Positions 43,401 to 54,835 of a stretch of 64,000 bases of DNA are shown piece after piece. Position numbers and translations under genes: made by a program. How positions within the stretch are numbered: position 1 is the stretch's first letter; the number at the start of each line of letters is the position of its first letter. This DNA comes from Phoma sp. XZ068 (lineage: Eukaryota > Ascomycota > Dothideomycetes > Pleosporales > Didymellaceae). The notes under the pieces are model-generated. The model made no database searches. It saw nothing but the letters and a program-made list of their open reading frames with translations, and was not told the DNA's origin. The stretch covers positions 1,302,001 through 1,366,000 of the forward strand of contig RBKR01000005.1 of the NCBI GenBank assembly GCA_004835665.1, read 5' to 3'.

Positions 43401-44423
43401 GCCGGGCGGCGGAGGAGGCAATGGCATGCCTGGTCCCCAGCTCGATTGCAGGTTGGGAGGCGACTCATCAATGGGTGTCCGAGTCTCTGTGCCATGGCCG
43501 AGGACACCAGCCGAGGCAGCTCTCCGCGAGTTGGGTGGTCTAATAGGCGACTGTGTATCGGGAACCCACCGCCGATCTACTGGGCTGGGTGTGTACTGGG
43601 CAAAGTTGCGCTGCGACGCTGGCCCAGGATCCCCTCGTTGCAGGGCATCGTGCGTGCTCATATGCAGCGACTCAATGGCACTCGGCGCAGGACTGTGGTC
43701 ATTGTTCCTATTGCGGAAATTGGAGAGACTGAACTTGGTGGACAGACCGCGCGACGACGACCTCTCCCTGCCAGGCGCCACGGGAGGCGGCGCAAATTGG
43801 GTGTTCACTGGAGCAGCCGCCGAGCCCGAGGGTATGGCTATCGAGACGGGGCGGTTGTGGAAGCTGCGAGCGGCGCGCGCAGACGACGGCGTGCTGGTCT
43901 GCGGTATGGGCGGAGGAGGCGGGTGGTTCTGGGGGAAGGCGTGTGCTGGCGACGCGCTCATAGCCTGGGCCAGGTTCTGGCTCTGAGCGTGGGCGGGCGT
44001 GTACGGCGGGGGCGGCGAGGGCATGGCCTCTTCATGGCCAGACAGGTCCTGGGCGCGGACGGGATTGATGGCCATGTGCGTCTGCTGCGGCGCATACTGC
44101 ACGCCCGGCCTCCCACTGCCTCGCCATTGCTGCGGGTTGTACGGGGCAGCCATGGGCGAGCTCGCCACGGGCGACGGGGTGTAGGGCGAGGGCGTGTTGT
44201 TCGTGTAGGGCGAGGGCGTGTTGTTCGTGTAGGGGGAGAAGGGGCTCAGAGAGGTCGCGCTCGCCGGAGTCTGCAGATTGCCATGAGCCTGCGCAAAGGC
44301 AGTTCCCTGGGTGATGATGCCCGGTCGCACGGCAGCAGCACGGCCGGGGGAGATGGGCTGGCCGTGTCGGGGCGCGGTCGCTGGCGGAGGAGGAGGCACG
44401 GCGGGATAGTTGTGTGAAGACAT
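40425..44423 (-). CDS. Large unknown protein: proline-rich disordered N-terminus, coiled-coil C-terminus
   Basis: An intronless frame of 1332 residues. The first roughly 870 residues are low complexity (Pro/Ser/Ala/Gly), beginning with PPPPP-type runs and two exact copies of the octapeptide SPYTNNTP. Short charged patches include RRDGSTRGSIRERREESRAARERR. From about 950 onward there is a folded, helical region rich in Glu/Leu/Lys (for example FKWLFELREQLHKELFELENERNDLYRDI). It ends in an acidic helix. I recognise no named domain. The layout suggests a scaffold or cytoskeletal/trafficking adaptor; that is a guess from composition. The start is the ATG at 44423; upstream in-frame codons are non-ATG. 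Confidence 0.75.
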   Translation of the reverse strand: MSSHNYPAVPPPPPATAPRHGQPISPGRAAAVRPGIITQGTAFAQAHGNLQTPASATSLSPFSPYTNNTPSPYTNNTPSPYTPSPVASSPMAAPYNPQQWRGSGRPGVQYAPQQTHMAINPVRAQDLSGHEEAMPSPPPPYTPAHAQSQNLAQAMSASPAHAFPQNHPPPPPIPQTSTPSSARAARSFHNRPVSIAIPSGSAAAPVNTQFAPPPVAPGRERSSSRGLSTKFSLSNFRNRNNDHSPAPSAIESLHMSTHDALQRGDPGPASQRNFAQYTPSPVDRRWVPDTQSPIRPPNSRRAASAGVLGHGTETRTPIDESPPNLQSSWGPGMPLPPPPPGPPPSGSRSQSVGPGYDSDRSSGYPSAPPTRRPGQTPLGPIPPTPMGWEDEPAQAPAPAPIPARSPAAYGLHVDTSPQAGRHNEYAVHAPETESESTVSGPSMTSHSGSGSTLSRPRRDGSTRGSIRERREESRAARERRAEPSNNPWAQDLELSSAKPANLDLASPEGGLSRRGAITRGPRSGGALRSPRSAHLYDDPGSANSTPRIITGPRAVSSAAPTPPFSPGTEHLSQKAPAAFPAKALPTPPPHSAEDERGLTTPSGVAANRSVSQTSMHSVSTPHDPSLRTPKPTDRDAFAQASIERHRAFIEKEMHAENDEERLELFAEFIVTESRFRRDRYSGAFDAMAGEVMDLTRDLWRSNKVSGRRAITPSAQITPSMPMSKRSGSFSGESPDTRPSDSVPTTAASPASSRGQFTPHTEPASPSSATSQRARDASWSNNYHPSLSPIPSMAMSTIPDEEDSRGRSASRWWESDDGSQGVGGRRLERSKRESKYMGLVMETQESFARDGQDQPTPKHYRASSSSRPVAYGADEYPPEKVGFHDGKGKQPASYDYFPTPTPPPVDPHKLDVSRLVTLPPPYPRHHPAVNNNHPDLASIRSSLRTLTDLGDVKTTKTNFETKVEARKESENASLNDRRAEIRYNIQENLRNGQMSFQDAAKADAEFEAREHQRAQDVVQNIFDTFQAEVANTLHAMFCERVTKVTASIEHLKGRLSSEAQELNPNQTQEEGDEKPELLEMLTLFKWLFELREQLHKELFELENERNDLYRDIIVLPYVQAKNDQKVKEATDFFRRDAQDRKVTFEKEILKRYEEFLEVIERNVTRGVETQLSAFWDIAPGLLAIVQKVPHQLDNFGILIPAEEYSENPAYHDFPLQYLYTLLAHAGRSAYQFIESQINLLCLLHEVKTAVMTAGSRLLETQRLLEGEDLASVDLEMKAIRADEEQRLTDDLKEKVGLVESQWDEALGQGLRDCKTKVEEFLTAQGGWDDSLSE
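44181..44228 (-). repeat. Two perfect 24-bp tandem repeats in a coding region
   Basis: 44181-44204 and 44205-44228 are identical and encode SPYTNNTP-type octapeptides in the disordered N-terminus of the 1332-residue protein. The unit keeps frame, so copy number could vary between strains. Confidence 0.9.
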
Positions 44424-45776
44424 GCTTCGCACCGTTCGTCTGTACAAGAAGGCCTGAACGCCGCAAAGCCTCCAGCGGCTCCAGCGAGCTGCACGGCGAA
44501 TCCTACTGGGGTCCTGCGACCGGTCGTCCTCGCGTTGGGGGCTTGCAGAGCCGTGTTGGTCACCTCACCTCACTTCACACAGGCACAGAAAACGGCGGCA
44601 TCCCTGCAAGCCTGGGCATGCTGTGGCCGGCGGAAGGAAGCAGAGGCCGCATGGTGATGGGCACAGTCGTCGCTGCCAGGTCCTATTCGCCCCATGGCCG
44701 AGCACGAGAGAGGATCCGGGCGTTGAGGACTGAGGGTTGGCCGCTTAGCGTGAAGCTTAACACGCCCGCCCGCCAATCGCAGCTGCAGCCCGCCTAGCGA
44801 ACCCTGGCGCGGGCGGCTATGTAAAGACCAAAGTGGGATCATGCCAGTTCATGCATGGTCGTACGGAGGCTCAGTCTTATCGATATCAATCAAGGCTGCA
44901 ATATAGGTGCACACTTGCTGGATGCAAACAAATCTGTGAAGCTGCTCCTGTTTGCACCGCTCGTCTGTGCAGCGAATTCAGTGACGACGACCACTATCGC
45001 GTTCTCCTGGCATCGTTCGGCAGACCCCAGATGCACGCTAAATATAGCACGGCATCTCTCATGCAGCTTCGAATCACATCCCACGTCACATGCATGACCA
45101 GAATATCCTCCTACAAGCCGTGCCTTCACCAACGTTCGTCTGTCTCGGATGTGAGCAACGCCGGTCATGTAGACGGCACATTTAAGGTAGAAGCAAAGAT
45201 TGGACGTGCATGCATGAGTTGGTGATCAGATCTTGAGTAAGCGTGGTGGTGTGTAGACAAGCGGTGACTGAATCGCGCCCATGCCCATGCTAGGATAGTG
45301 GACGACTCAAAGGACGACCTGGACCTGTTATTGTATCGCGGGGAGAACTGTGGAAATCCTTTGCATCGTGCTCAACTCAACATCAATATTCTTGTTTGAA
45401 GCAAACATTCATACAAACATTCAAACCACCCACAATGCTGTGGCACGACACCGATACACAGTCATCTCAAGTCCACCAACGCATGGTGCAAGAACTTGAG
45501 TAAAGCTGTGCTGCGAGTAAAATCTGCCCACCACTGAATCCAGCCGGTCACGAGAGACGCCGTTAGTGTAGTCTAAGTGCTCTGGCGAATGGGGTACTCA
45601 AAGCCACCAACACCAACGCACTTGGCTGTCGATCCTTCTATGCACGCAGATCCTTGCCCTCGGACGTGAGATGGTCTGTAAGTCGTGATATGTTCATTCA
45701 TAGCATCCTAGGTATACGACGGTCCAATGCTTTTGTGGAACAAACTCGCTCAAACAACCACATCGCCTTCCCATGC
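44424..45776. other. Intergenic, about 1.35 kb
   Basis: Promoter and leader of the 1332-residue gene and the 3' flank of fructose-1,6-bisphosphatase. Only short frames without motifs are present on either strand. Confidence 0.5.
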
Positions 45777-46981
45777 CTATTTCTGGAACTTCTTGTGCGT
45801 GTCAATCACCTTCTGCACCTCCTGCTCCGAGCCCATGAAGATACCCGAACGGTCGTGAATGTGCTCGGGAACGACTTCGAGCATGCGCTCCATCCTGCTG
45901 TTGACGGCCTTACCACCAGCTGCATGTCATGTCAGCAAAGATCTCATAATCATGTTGGAGGGGGTCAGAGCTTACCATTTTCAAAGACCATAGCCATGGG
46001 CGCACATTCGTACAGGATACGCAGCTTACCCTTGGGGCTCTTCTTATCTGCAGGGTATGCGAAAATACCACCGTACAGCAGTGTTCGGTACGCATCGGCC
46101 ACCATGGAACCAATGTAACGCGCACTGTAAGGCTTTCCACCCTCTTCTTGCGGGTACTTCAAGCTGTTGACGTACTCCTTGACGGGGTCCTCCCAGTACA
46201 GCGAGTTACCCTCGTTGACCGAGTAGATCGCGCGCTTCTTGGGGATCTGCATGTCGGGGTGCGTAAGGATGAACTCGCCGAACGCCGTGTCGAGCGTAAA
46301 GCCGTTGACGTTTCCGCCCTTCATTGTGATGACGAGCTGCGCAGAGGCACCGTACATGGTGAATCCTGAAGCGACCATCTCTGTGCCAGGCTTCAGGAGA
46401 TCCTCTTTTGTGCCCTTGGCGTCCTCGGCCAGCTTGTATACCGCGAAGATAGTACCAACTGAGACTCCGGCGTCGAGGTTGGAGGAACCGTCAATGGGAT
46501 CGCAGGCTACGGCGTAACGGGCGTTGGGGAACTCGTCAAACATGATCAGCTCCTCCTGCTCTTCTGAGACGAGCAGGCGCACGCGACCACAGGAACGCAT
46601 GGCGGAGATGAAGAGCTCATCGCCGATTACGTCGAGCTTTTTCTGATCGTCACCGGTGGCATTTGATTGACCAGCTAGTCCAGTAAGCTGCACATGTCAG
46701 TTACAGTCGTACGCTCCGCAAATTTCAGAGCTACATACGTTGACCAACGAGGCTCTCCGAATGTAGTAAGCAATGCTCTTGAATGCGAACTGAAGGGCAT
46801 GGCAAAGAAGTCTGGTACTCTGATTAGGTTTGAAATTCCACACAGCGTACGTTGTAGCTCACGTGAAGTCACCAGTAGCCTCCTTGTGTTTCGACTGCTC
46901 TTCTGTGAGGAACCGTGTGAGAGTGATGATGTCGGTGTTGATCGCCTCCTGCTTGTTCTGCTGGCCGTTTGCGGTTGCCAT
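45777..46981 (-). CDS. FBP1: Fructose-1,6-bisphosphatase
   Basis: Four exons (46863-46981, 46739-46811, 45976-46687, 45777-45919) with introns of 51, 51 and 56 bp give 348 residues, the normal length. The enzyme hydrolyses fructose 1,6-bisphosphate to fructose 6-phosphate, the regulated step of gluconeogenesis, in the cytosol. The metal-binding/catalytic motif DPIDGSSNLD is intact, as are VSEEQEELI, GTIFAVYK, KKRAIYSVNEGN, ARYIGSMVADAYRTLLYGGIFAYP and KLRILYECAPMA. The N-terminus (TDIITLTRFL..QFAFKSIAYYIRRASLVNLTGLAG) is rebuilt across two introns. Candidate CreA sites lie upstream. Confidence 0.96.
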
Positions 46982-48160
46982 GACGTAAAATGTTCTGGGG
47001 GTTCTTGGGGTAGGATTAAGTGTTTCGAGGGTATTATTGGGATGGAAATGGGTATCGGTAGTGTGGAGGGAGAGGAGGGAGTGAAGAAGGTAGTAGAAGA
47101 AAAGGCAGAGGGAGTTCACGATCAGCGACGCGTGGGGAAGGCGCCAGTAGTTATTATGAAGTCAGATGTCTGGGTCCAAGTGGGTAGAGTCGGGCATGCG
47201 GAGACAAATCGGTATTTGTTTGGGAGACGCTGCCCTCGGCAAGTCACAAGCTCACGATATCTCAGCCATTGGAGCTCTAGAAGGTGCCTCAACTGTGGCG
47301 GAAGAACTCGCGGAGAGCTCGGAAGCTGATTGATGGCACTTTTCCTACGAAAAACACCGCGTCGTCGCGCGAGCGCCGATATCGATGCGCTTTGCGGCGG
47401 CAGCGCGGGAGCTTTGACGATGATGCAAGTGCGGATACCGAGTGGAGGGGCTGCGGGGGTCTTTCCCAGACTTCTCCAGCTGACTGTCTGCCGGGATCTT
47501 CCGACCCGCGGATATAAATTCACACGCGAAGTCGCCCGCATCAGCCTCATGGGTTTGGGGGGAGAGCACGACTTTGGTTATTTCGTGGACTCGTGAAATG
47601 GCCAAGGTGCCAGTAGCATCGTCGAGAATCATCGTAGAGACTTGTCACTACCTATTCAGGTAGCGATGAGGGTGTCAGTGTCAGATAGCCAAAGTGACAT
47701 CTTGACAGGTTGTAAAGCATCACGCGTACCTGAATTAGTCCCGCCTGGTCACCTATCGTGCCGGAACGGAGGATCTCTGGCTAGACCAATTTCCCGCAAA
47801 GTCGAGGCCCGTTGCTCGTGATGCAGGATAATTTATCCAGACCGCTTGTGAAGGTTCGGCCAATCTTGTGCCGAGCAAGCAATCCATGCGTCTAGTCTGA
47901 GGAGAATCTCACGATGCAGTAAATGGGTGTGAGAAAGGGCACGAGTGGTGAACACTGACAAACAAAAATCCGGTTTTTGTACATTTCTACACATACACTC
48001 ATAGCTATGCAAATGTACAGGAAGAGTCCTTATCCAACCCTTCAACAAGCTTCATGACGCTCGGAAGATGACCGTCGCAGAAATGGGGGATAAAACAATG
48101 CAAGCAAACTCAGACGGACTATTGAAAACATAGAGAAAATCTCTGCACCTCGTCGTTGCT
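46982..48160. promoter_or_regulatory. FBP1 promoter region with candidate CreA sites
   Basis: About 1.2 kb between the FBP1 start and the KGD1 stop. Sequences matching the CreA consensus SYGGRG occur at 47063-47068 and 47442-47447 (GTGGAG) and 47453-47458 (GCGGGG). Carbon repression of FBP1 is well known in fungi; these sites fit it but are short and may be chance. No gene is called. Confidence 0.4.
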
Positions 48161-51100
48161 CTACTCTCCCTTCAGCTTATCCTGCTTGACGGTGAATGCC
48201 ATCTCCAACAAGTCCTTCTCCTCCTTCTTGTGAGAAGCCTTGAGACCAGTAGCGACGGAAGCACTGGGGTTCCGACCAGCGTACATGACGTGGCGCCTGT
48301 TGTGATGTTCTGTCTCGTTCAACAGAGTCTCAATCCTGGGTTGTGTGAAGCTCCAAGCACCAGCATTGAGAGGCTCTTCCTGCGCCCAGATGATGTTCTG
48401 GGCATTGGGGTAAGAGTCGAGGTTCTCCTTCAGCTGCTCCCATGGGAAGGGGTTCAGCTGCTCGATGCGGGTAATAGCGACATCCTTGAGGTCACGAGCC
48501 TTGCGCTCGTTCACAAGAGCTGTGTAGACCTGACCTGTGCAAAGAATGACACGCTTGATCTCCTCGTTTGTGCCAATCTCGCCAGTCTCGTGCGCGGGGT
48601 CCTTGATGATCCATTCGAAGTGCGACTCGCCAGTGAACTCCTCAATGCTGGAGCGGGCCATGGGGTGGCGGAGTAGCGACTTGGAGAAAAAGAGGATAAG
48701 TGGCTTGCGGAACTGGCGGTTCATCTGGCGGCGCAGCAGATGGAAGTAGTTGGAGGGCTTAGTGCAGTAGGCAATCTGGATGTTGCAGTCCTGGTGCTGG
48801 CGCTCAAGCTTCTCGGGCGCAGGGAAGATGCGGGGGTCTTCGTTGACAAGCTGCAAGTAACGCTCCATACGACCAGAGGAGTGCTCGGGACCTTGACCAT
48901 CGTAACCGTGGGGCAAGCTCATGACAAGACCGGAACGCTGGAGCCACTTGACTTCAGCAGAGGCGACGAACTGGTCAATGATGACTTGTGCAGTGTTGGC
49001 GAAATCACCGAACTGGGCCTCCCACATGACGAGCGCATTAGGCGAAGAGAGGGAGTAACCATACTCGAATCCGAGACTATTGGCTATTAGTAAAGGATAG
49101 ACCAAATTTTACAGTTCAACTTACACTCCGTATTCGCTGAGCGAAGAGTTGCAGACAGTGAATGTCTCCTGGTTGTCGCTGAGGTGCTGCAGGGGGGTGT
49201 ATGTCTTCTCGTTCTCCTGGTCGTGAAGGACAGCGTGTCGCTGGGAGAAGGTACCACGCTCAACATCCTGACCAGACACACGGACGTGATGACCCTCCAT
49301 GCACAAGGAACCAAAAGCCAATGCTTCCGCAGTGGCCATGTCAATGTTCTTGCCATCTTCGACGGTCTTGGCGCGGCCAGCCAAGATACGCTTAAGGTTC
49401 TTGTGTACGTTGAAGCCCTCAGGAGGGTTGCCAATCTTTTCGGCGATATGCTTCAATTGTGAATCCTCAACGGCGGTAGGCAGATGCGGCAGAACCTCGG
49501 TAGCGAGCTCCTTGGGTGACTTGAAGCCGTTCCAGGCAGAGGTCAGCCACTCCTTGGCGGTAGGCTGGTAGTCCTTGCTGCGGTTGAAGCTCTCGTCGAG
49601 CATGCCCCAGACCCAAGCCTTGTGCTCCTCAATGTCCTCCTTGGTGAAGGTCTTCTCCTCCAAGAGCTTGTTGATGTAGAGGTCAAGGGTAGGCTTCTGT
49701 TCCGAGATCTTCTTGTACATGAGAGGCTGAGTGAAGAAGGGCTGGTCAGTCTCGTTGTGACCTTGCTTACGGTAGCAGACCATGTCAATGACGACATCCT
49801 TCTTGAACTCCGCACGGAAATCAGCAGCAAGCTGGCAGACAAAGTTCATTGCCTCGACATCGTCACCGTTAACGTGGAAGACAGGTGCATCGATGGCCTT
49901 GGCAATGTCAGAGCAGTAAGGAGTGGAACGAGAGAAGCGAGGGTCAGTGGTGAAACCAATCTGGTTGTTGACAACAATATGGATGGTTCCTCCGGTGTGG
50001 TAGCTGGGAAGAGCGTGGAAACCCATAGTTTCGTAAACGATACCTTGACCAGCAAAGGCGGCATCACCGTGGAGCAGAACGCCCATGGCGGTACGGGCCT
50101 CCTTCTCGTCGTTGTTGTAGTGCAGAATGGCACGGGTCTTGCCAAGTACAACTGGGTCCTCGGCTTCCAAGTGGGACGGGTTGGCAACGAGAGACAGCTG
50201 TACACGCTTGCCAGAAGGAGTAGGACGCTCGAAGTTCATTCCCAAGTGGTACTTGACGTCACCGGATCCCTCGTCTGAGGGCTCGGTGCTACCGGCGAAC
50301 TCGCTGAAAATGGACTCGTTGGGCTTCCTCACGACGTTTGACAGAACATTGAGACGTCCACGATGGGGCATACCAATGACGATGTCTTTGACGCCGTAGT
50401 CGACACTGCGGTCAATCAGAGCCTTCATACCAGGAATCAAACTCTCGCCACCCTCGAGACCGAAACGCTTGTCGTTGGGGTACTTTGTCGCCAAGAAAGC
50501 CTCGAAGTTGGTACCCCAGATCAGACGGTCTAGGATGCGGCGCTTCTCGTCAACAGAGTACTTGAACGGCTGGGGGACCTCGATACGCTCACGCAGCCAG
50601 TCACACTGCTCCCTGTCGGGGATGTGAATGTACTCGATACCGTAGGATCCACAGTAGAGACGCTCGCAAGCCTGAATGATCTCGCGCAGGGTCATCTTGG
50701 AGCGGTTCTCGGTCCTGAAGCGAGGCAGAATACCGGGACCAAGCTCGATTTCCTGGTCCAGGTCCTTCTCAGAGAAGTTGTAGTGGGACAGCTCCAGCTC
50801 GCGGGGCTTGCTGTAGCCGAACTGCTCGGCTTCTGTGCGGATGCCAAGCGGATCGATGCGCGCCTTGTGGTGTCCTCGAGACTGATACGCGCGTACCAGC
50901 AACTGGACCTTCAAGTGGTTGATGACATCGGAGCCCTCGCCAGGGCCCATGCCGAGACCAGGCCTGATGTCGGAGACTCCAGAACTTGTGTGGGGAACGA
51001 TCGTGGGCGGCGGCTGAAAGGCTTGCGAAACGGGCATGTCGCCAGACTCCATGTTGCGGAAGTAGACCTGCCACGAGATGTGGACACTCGAGGGGTCGCG

Positions 51101-51413
51101 CCTCCACTGCATGTACATCTCGTCGACATAGTTGGCCGTGTTGCCGCTCAAGAAGCTGTCGTTGGGGTCCTATGCGGTCATAGTCAGCTACGCGCTCAAG
51201 CACTGACAGCTTGCAGCTGGGGCCACGTACAACGCCCTTGTCGGTGTCCTCGGCGGCGAGGGCATACTGGCGACGCTGGGCGACGGCCAACGGACGGCGG
51301 CAGGTCGAAATGGCATTTGTACGAGCTGGCGAGGCGGCAATCGTCGACAGCCTTGCTTTGGCCGAACAGCTCTGGAGCTGCCGGGAGCATTGGCGCAACG
51401 AGGTGCGCAGCAT
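48161..51413 (-). CDS. KGD1: 2-oxoglutarate dehydrogenase E1 component, mitochondrial
   Basis: Three exons (51231-51413, 49125-51169, 48161-49076) with introns of 61 and 48 bp give 1047 residues. The first exon is a mitochondrial presequence (MLRTSLRQCSRQLQSCSAKARLS). Family landmarks follow: NYVDEMYMQWRRDPSSVHISW, GIEYIHI, GMPHRGRLNVLSNV, the thiamine-diphosphate region around GDAAFAGQGIVYET, VCYRKQGHNETDQPFFTQP, and SEYGVLGFEYGYS formed across the second intron. It ends with a transketolase-C-like domain. The enzyme decarboxylates 2-oxoglutarate in the TCA cycle within the OGDH complex. It is divergent from TFB1. Confidence 0.96.
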
Positions 51414-52290
51414 GATGGAGCAAAAGAGGTAGCGGGTGAATTAGATGGGTGGCATCCAAATGGACGACTGGGGACAGAAGGGAAAGCTTCTGAGCAGCTG
51501 CTGAGGCGGAAGGCGAGGAAGGAGCAAGAGTGGAGTCTGGCACGCGGATTTCGGCTAAACCCCTTGCGAATAGCGCTGTTTATGAACCTCGACGCCTTCA
51601 AACGTCCCCGGCCGGAAATGCCTCAAACACTTGCGTCGACAGCTCCGTCTCACGTCGTTGGCGCCAAGCGTATACAATGTGCATGCTCTGGTCCCGAAAC
51701 CCTTTGTTGGTCATGCATGCGCACCAAATGTCAGATGTGCACCGGTGGCAGTCATCGTGTGGTTGCAAAAGCCTCAAAACGCTGGCCAATAGCAGCAGTG
51801 TTATGTAAAAAACCACGTCCTGTGACGTCGCCCGAAAAACATCGAGAATCGAGACTGCACCGAGCGGAAAAGTATCCGCAGGCGATTCAGGAATTGTTTG
51901 ATTCATCAATGCGAGGATGTTGGCATGGTAGACTTGGTAGACTATATGTCTCTCAGTCTTGATGTTGCATGCCTTACATACAGTATGTGGTTGGCAGAAT
52001 CCAGCGTGCGCTGGAAGTACCTGGTTGGTATCTTGGTACCGCTGAGCTCAAAGAAACCGTGCCGATCTCCAGCCGAGTGTAAAGAAGTGACCATATTTCT
52101 GTACAACAAAACAAACGCACAACAGTATTGCTAGCAGCATAGGGTGTTCAACCGAGGCCTGGAGCTCCGTCAAAGTAAAGTTGTCAACGCGCTTGTCGTG
52201 AGCGTCTGGGGAAGCTTTAGCGCGTGCCGTCCTCATCAAGCACTCCCGCGGGCGCGTCAGCGATCGCCGCACCAGGCTCCCTCCACCAGC
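51414..52290. promoter_or_regulatory. Divergent promoter region (KGD1 / TFB1)
   Basis: About 880 bp between divergent start codons. A plus-strand frame (51390-51962) includes a Cys-rich patch but overlaps the KGD1 start and shows no family resemblance, so it is not called. Confidence 0.5.
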
Positions 52291-54292
52291 ATGTCCAGCG
52301 CTGCAGCCCAGTACAAGAAAAAGGATGGCGCACTCTCCGTATCGCCAGACGGCAAGACTGTGTCATGGGAAGCTGTTGGCGGAGTGCTCCCGCCGCTGGC
52401 GATAGCAATAGCAGACATTGGGAGTAAGTCGCAGCCTCATACCACAAAAGCTGCTGGCTGATTGCATTGCTCCAGACCTCCAGCAGACGCCCGCTACCGC
52501 ATCCAAAGCCTCCATCAAAATCGTAGTCATCGAATCGTCGCCGCAAGCTGGAAACCACACCTTCACCTTCACCTCTGGGGCCGCCCGCGATGATCAGCAA
52601 ACCATCAGAGGCCTTCTGCAGAAGGGAATCGAGGCTGCAAAGGTCCAGGAAGCTCCAGTTGTGACACCGGCAGCTGCTCCCGTTGGCGATGGCGGTGGTG
52701 CATCAGGCGCCATCACCATGGCGCAGACAGTCGCCGCAAGCGCACAACAGGATGAGGACATGTACACTGATGCAAAGTTGCTTGTCGATCTCGAACTCCA
52801 GATGTCTCTTCTCAACTCGAGCCCGGCACTGCGCCAGCGCTTCGATCGCGCTCTGAGCGAGAAGCCCGCGTCCGTCACAATGGGGCAGTTTTCGAACCAG
52901 TTCTGGTCAACACGCCTGAACTTGCTACGATCCCATGCCGCCGAGAAGACCCAGACAACTGGATCGTACAACGTACTCTCCGTGATCAAGTCAAAGAATG
53001 TCAATGGTGCTTTGATGTTGAACCTAACCAAGGAGCAGATTGAGGTTGTATTTCGACAGCATCCCATCGTGAAGACGGCGTACAATGAGACTGTCCCGCC
53101 TCTGAGCGAGGGCGAATTCTGGGAGCGCTTCTTCCATAGTCGGCTCTTCAAGAAACTGAAGGGTGAACGTATACCCGACGACTACGTCACAGACACGAGG
53201 CTCGACAAATACTTGAAGTACGACGAGAGTGCGGACAGTGCGCAGCAGATGCTCGTTAGCAGTATACCAATGTTCATCAACATTGAAGGCAATGAACAGA
53301 ACCACAGTCAACAAAAAGGCAACCGTCAGGACTGGACCATGGTTCCCTCAAGCAACGAGAAGGCCCCAATTCTGCGCGTTCTGAACCGCATGAGCGAGAA
53401 GCTGATGAAGGAGGTGCCTTTGGTAGACAACCACCATACTCCTGCTGGACAAGACGAGGATACGTACAAAGAGCTGCAACTGAAAGACTTACAGCGTGCG
53501 TCTGATGACAACAGAGTCGTGCTCAGAGTGCAGGATCAGAGTCGTTTCTTTTCTGCAGGACAGAGCCTGCTATCATCGACGAGTGCCGCCGCCTACACAA
53601 AGCGAACCCCTGCGGAAGTGCTATCAACGTTACAGCAAGATTTCACCAGCATCAACACCAGCAGCCGGACACCCGGAACGGACCTCCACTCAAAGATCGC
53701 AATCAATGATGATAGTGATAGCGAGGACGAAAGTGGTGCTGTGAAGAAGCCCAAGATTGGAAGCAGGTCGGCACGGACTGCAGCGACAACACAGATCATT
53801 GCGGCTATCAATACGAGACATTTACATGAGGATGAATACCCCTCCGCGAAAGGTATTCAGAATAGCGAGCAAGCTGCGAAGCTAGGCCTCTCGGACACTA
53901 TTCTCGACAACCTTACCATGACACACAACACCACAATAGAGTTCCTACACTACTTTTGGGATGTGTATCACTCTGGAGATCCTGAGCGAGCCAACGAAGT
54001 TGCAAAACTCATCGAGACTCTGGACAGGTCCTTGGACCGCATAAATGCCGTTGCCAACGCTGCAGAAGCTGAGCGCGCGGCTCGTATTGAAGAAGCCCAG
54101 AGACATGTTGAGATGTACATGCAACGAACAGGGAAGAAGAAGAAGTTCGATCCTGCGGCTGTCAAGGGCGGAGCGAGTGCTGTCGCTCAGGTCGTGCAGC
54201 CATTGAAACGGGCCATCGATGCCGCACGAACTCAATATCAGACCGCTCTGAACGAGCAACTGGGTCAGATAGCTCCTGTAAATGGCTTATAA
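52291..54292 (+). CDS. TFB1: TFIIH core subunit Tfb1 (p62)
   Basis: Two exons (52291-52423, 52476-54292) with a 52-bp intron give 649 residues. The N-terminal PH-like domain covers about residues 1-105 and is rebuilt across the intron (YKKKDGALSVS..VSWEAVG..IKIVVIESSPQAGNHTFTFTS). Two BSD domains follow, with WSTRLNLLRSHAAEK in the first and EGEFWERFFHSRLFKKLKGER in the second. The C-terminal region (IEFLHYFWDVYHSGDPERANEVAKLIETLDRSLDRI) is the typical Tfb1 tail. The subunit acts in RNA polymerase II initiation and nucleotide excision repair. Confidence 0.94.
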
Positions 54293-54835
54293 ACCCGGCC
54301 TCGCCTTGTCTTGAAAGATAGGGCTGTATTCTGTTACTGCATAGCGATGGCGTTTTTGGGTTACAACCACTGTAGATCACCTCCAGCATACAATACTCTC
54401 AAGCTCTATTGTAGCCGTAGAATTAGCCCCACCAACATTCAACCCTGCATAGAGTCAAGATTTTGTTAGTATCAGCTACTGGACATACAGATTTTGACAT
54501 TAGCATCAACCAAATGCGATGCTGGCTACCACAGAAATCAAGCCTCCGAGGCTTAATGTGGGAATGCTGCCGCTACCCGCGGCGACGTCTTGTTCGATCA
54601 TGCTTGATCCCTGCAATGATCGACGCTTCATCGTGAAAGTCGCCTGACTCTGAGACGAGGTAACAGCTTATAATGAGGCTGCCCAAGCAGCAGCCTTGCA
54701 TACCCTGACATCCTGCTGAACGATGCACGTCATCCGATAGATGTGTCTTATCTGCTGTGCCCCCACTTTGAGGATTTACTTATTGTCCCGTTCACGACTC
54801 GTAGTCTGTCATATTGCGTTCATATACTTGATCTA

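Noticed and set aside
43374..44417. A 347-codon plus-strand frame over the N-terminus of the 1332-residue protein
   Set aside because: Arg-rich translation typical of antisense to Pro/Ser codons; the minus-strand frame is four times longer and continuous.
51390..51962. A 190-codon plus-strand frame with a Cys-rich patch
   Set aside because: It overlaps the KGD1 start codon region on the other strand, lies in a divergent promoter and resembles no zinc-binding family.
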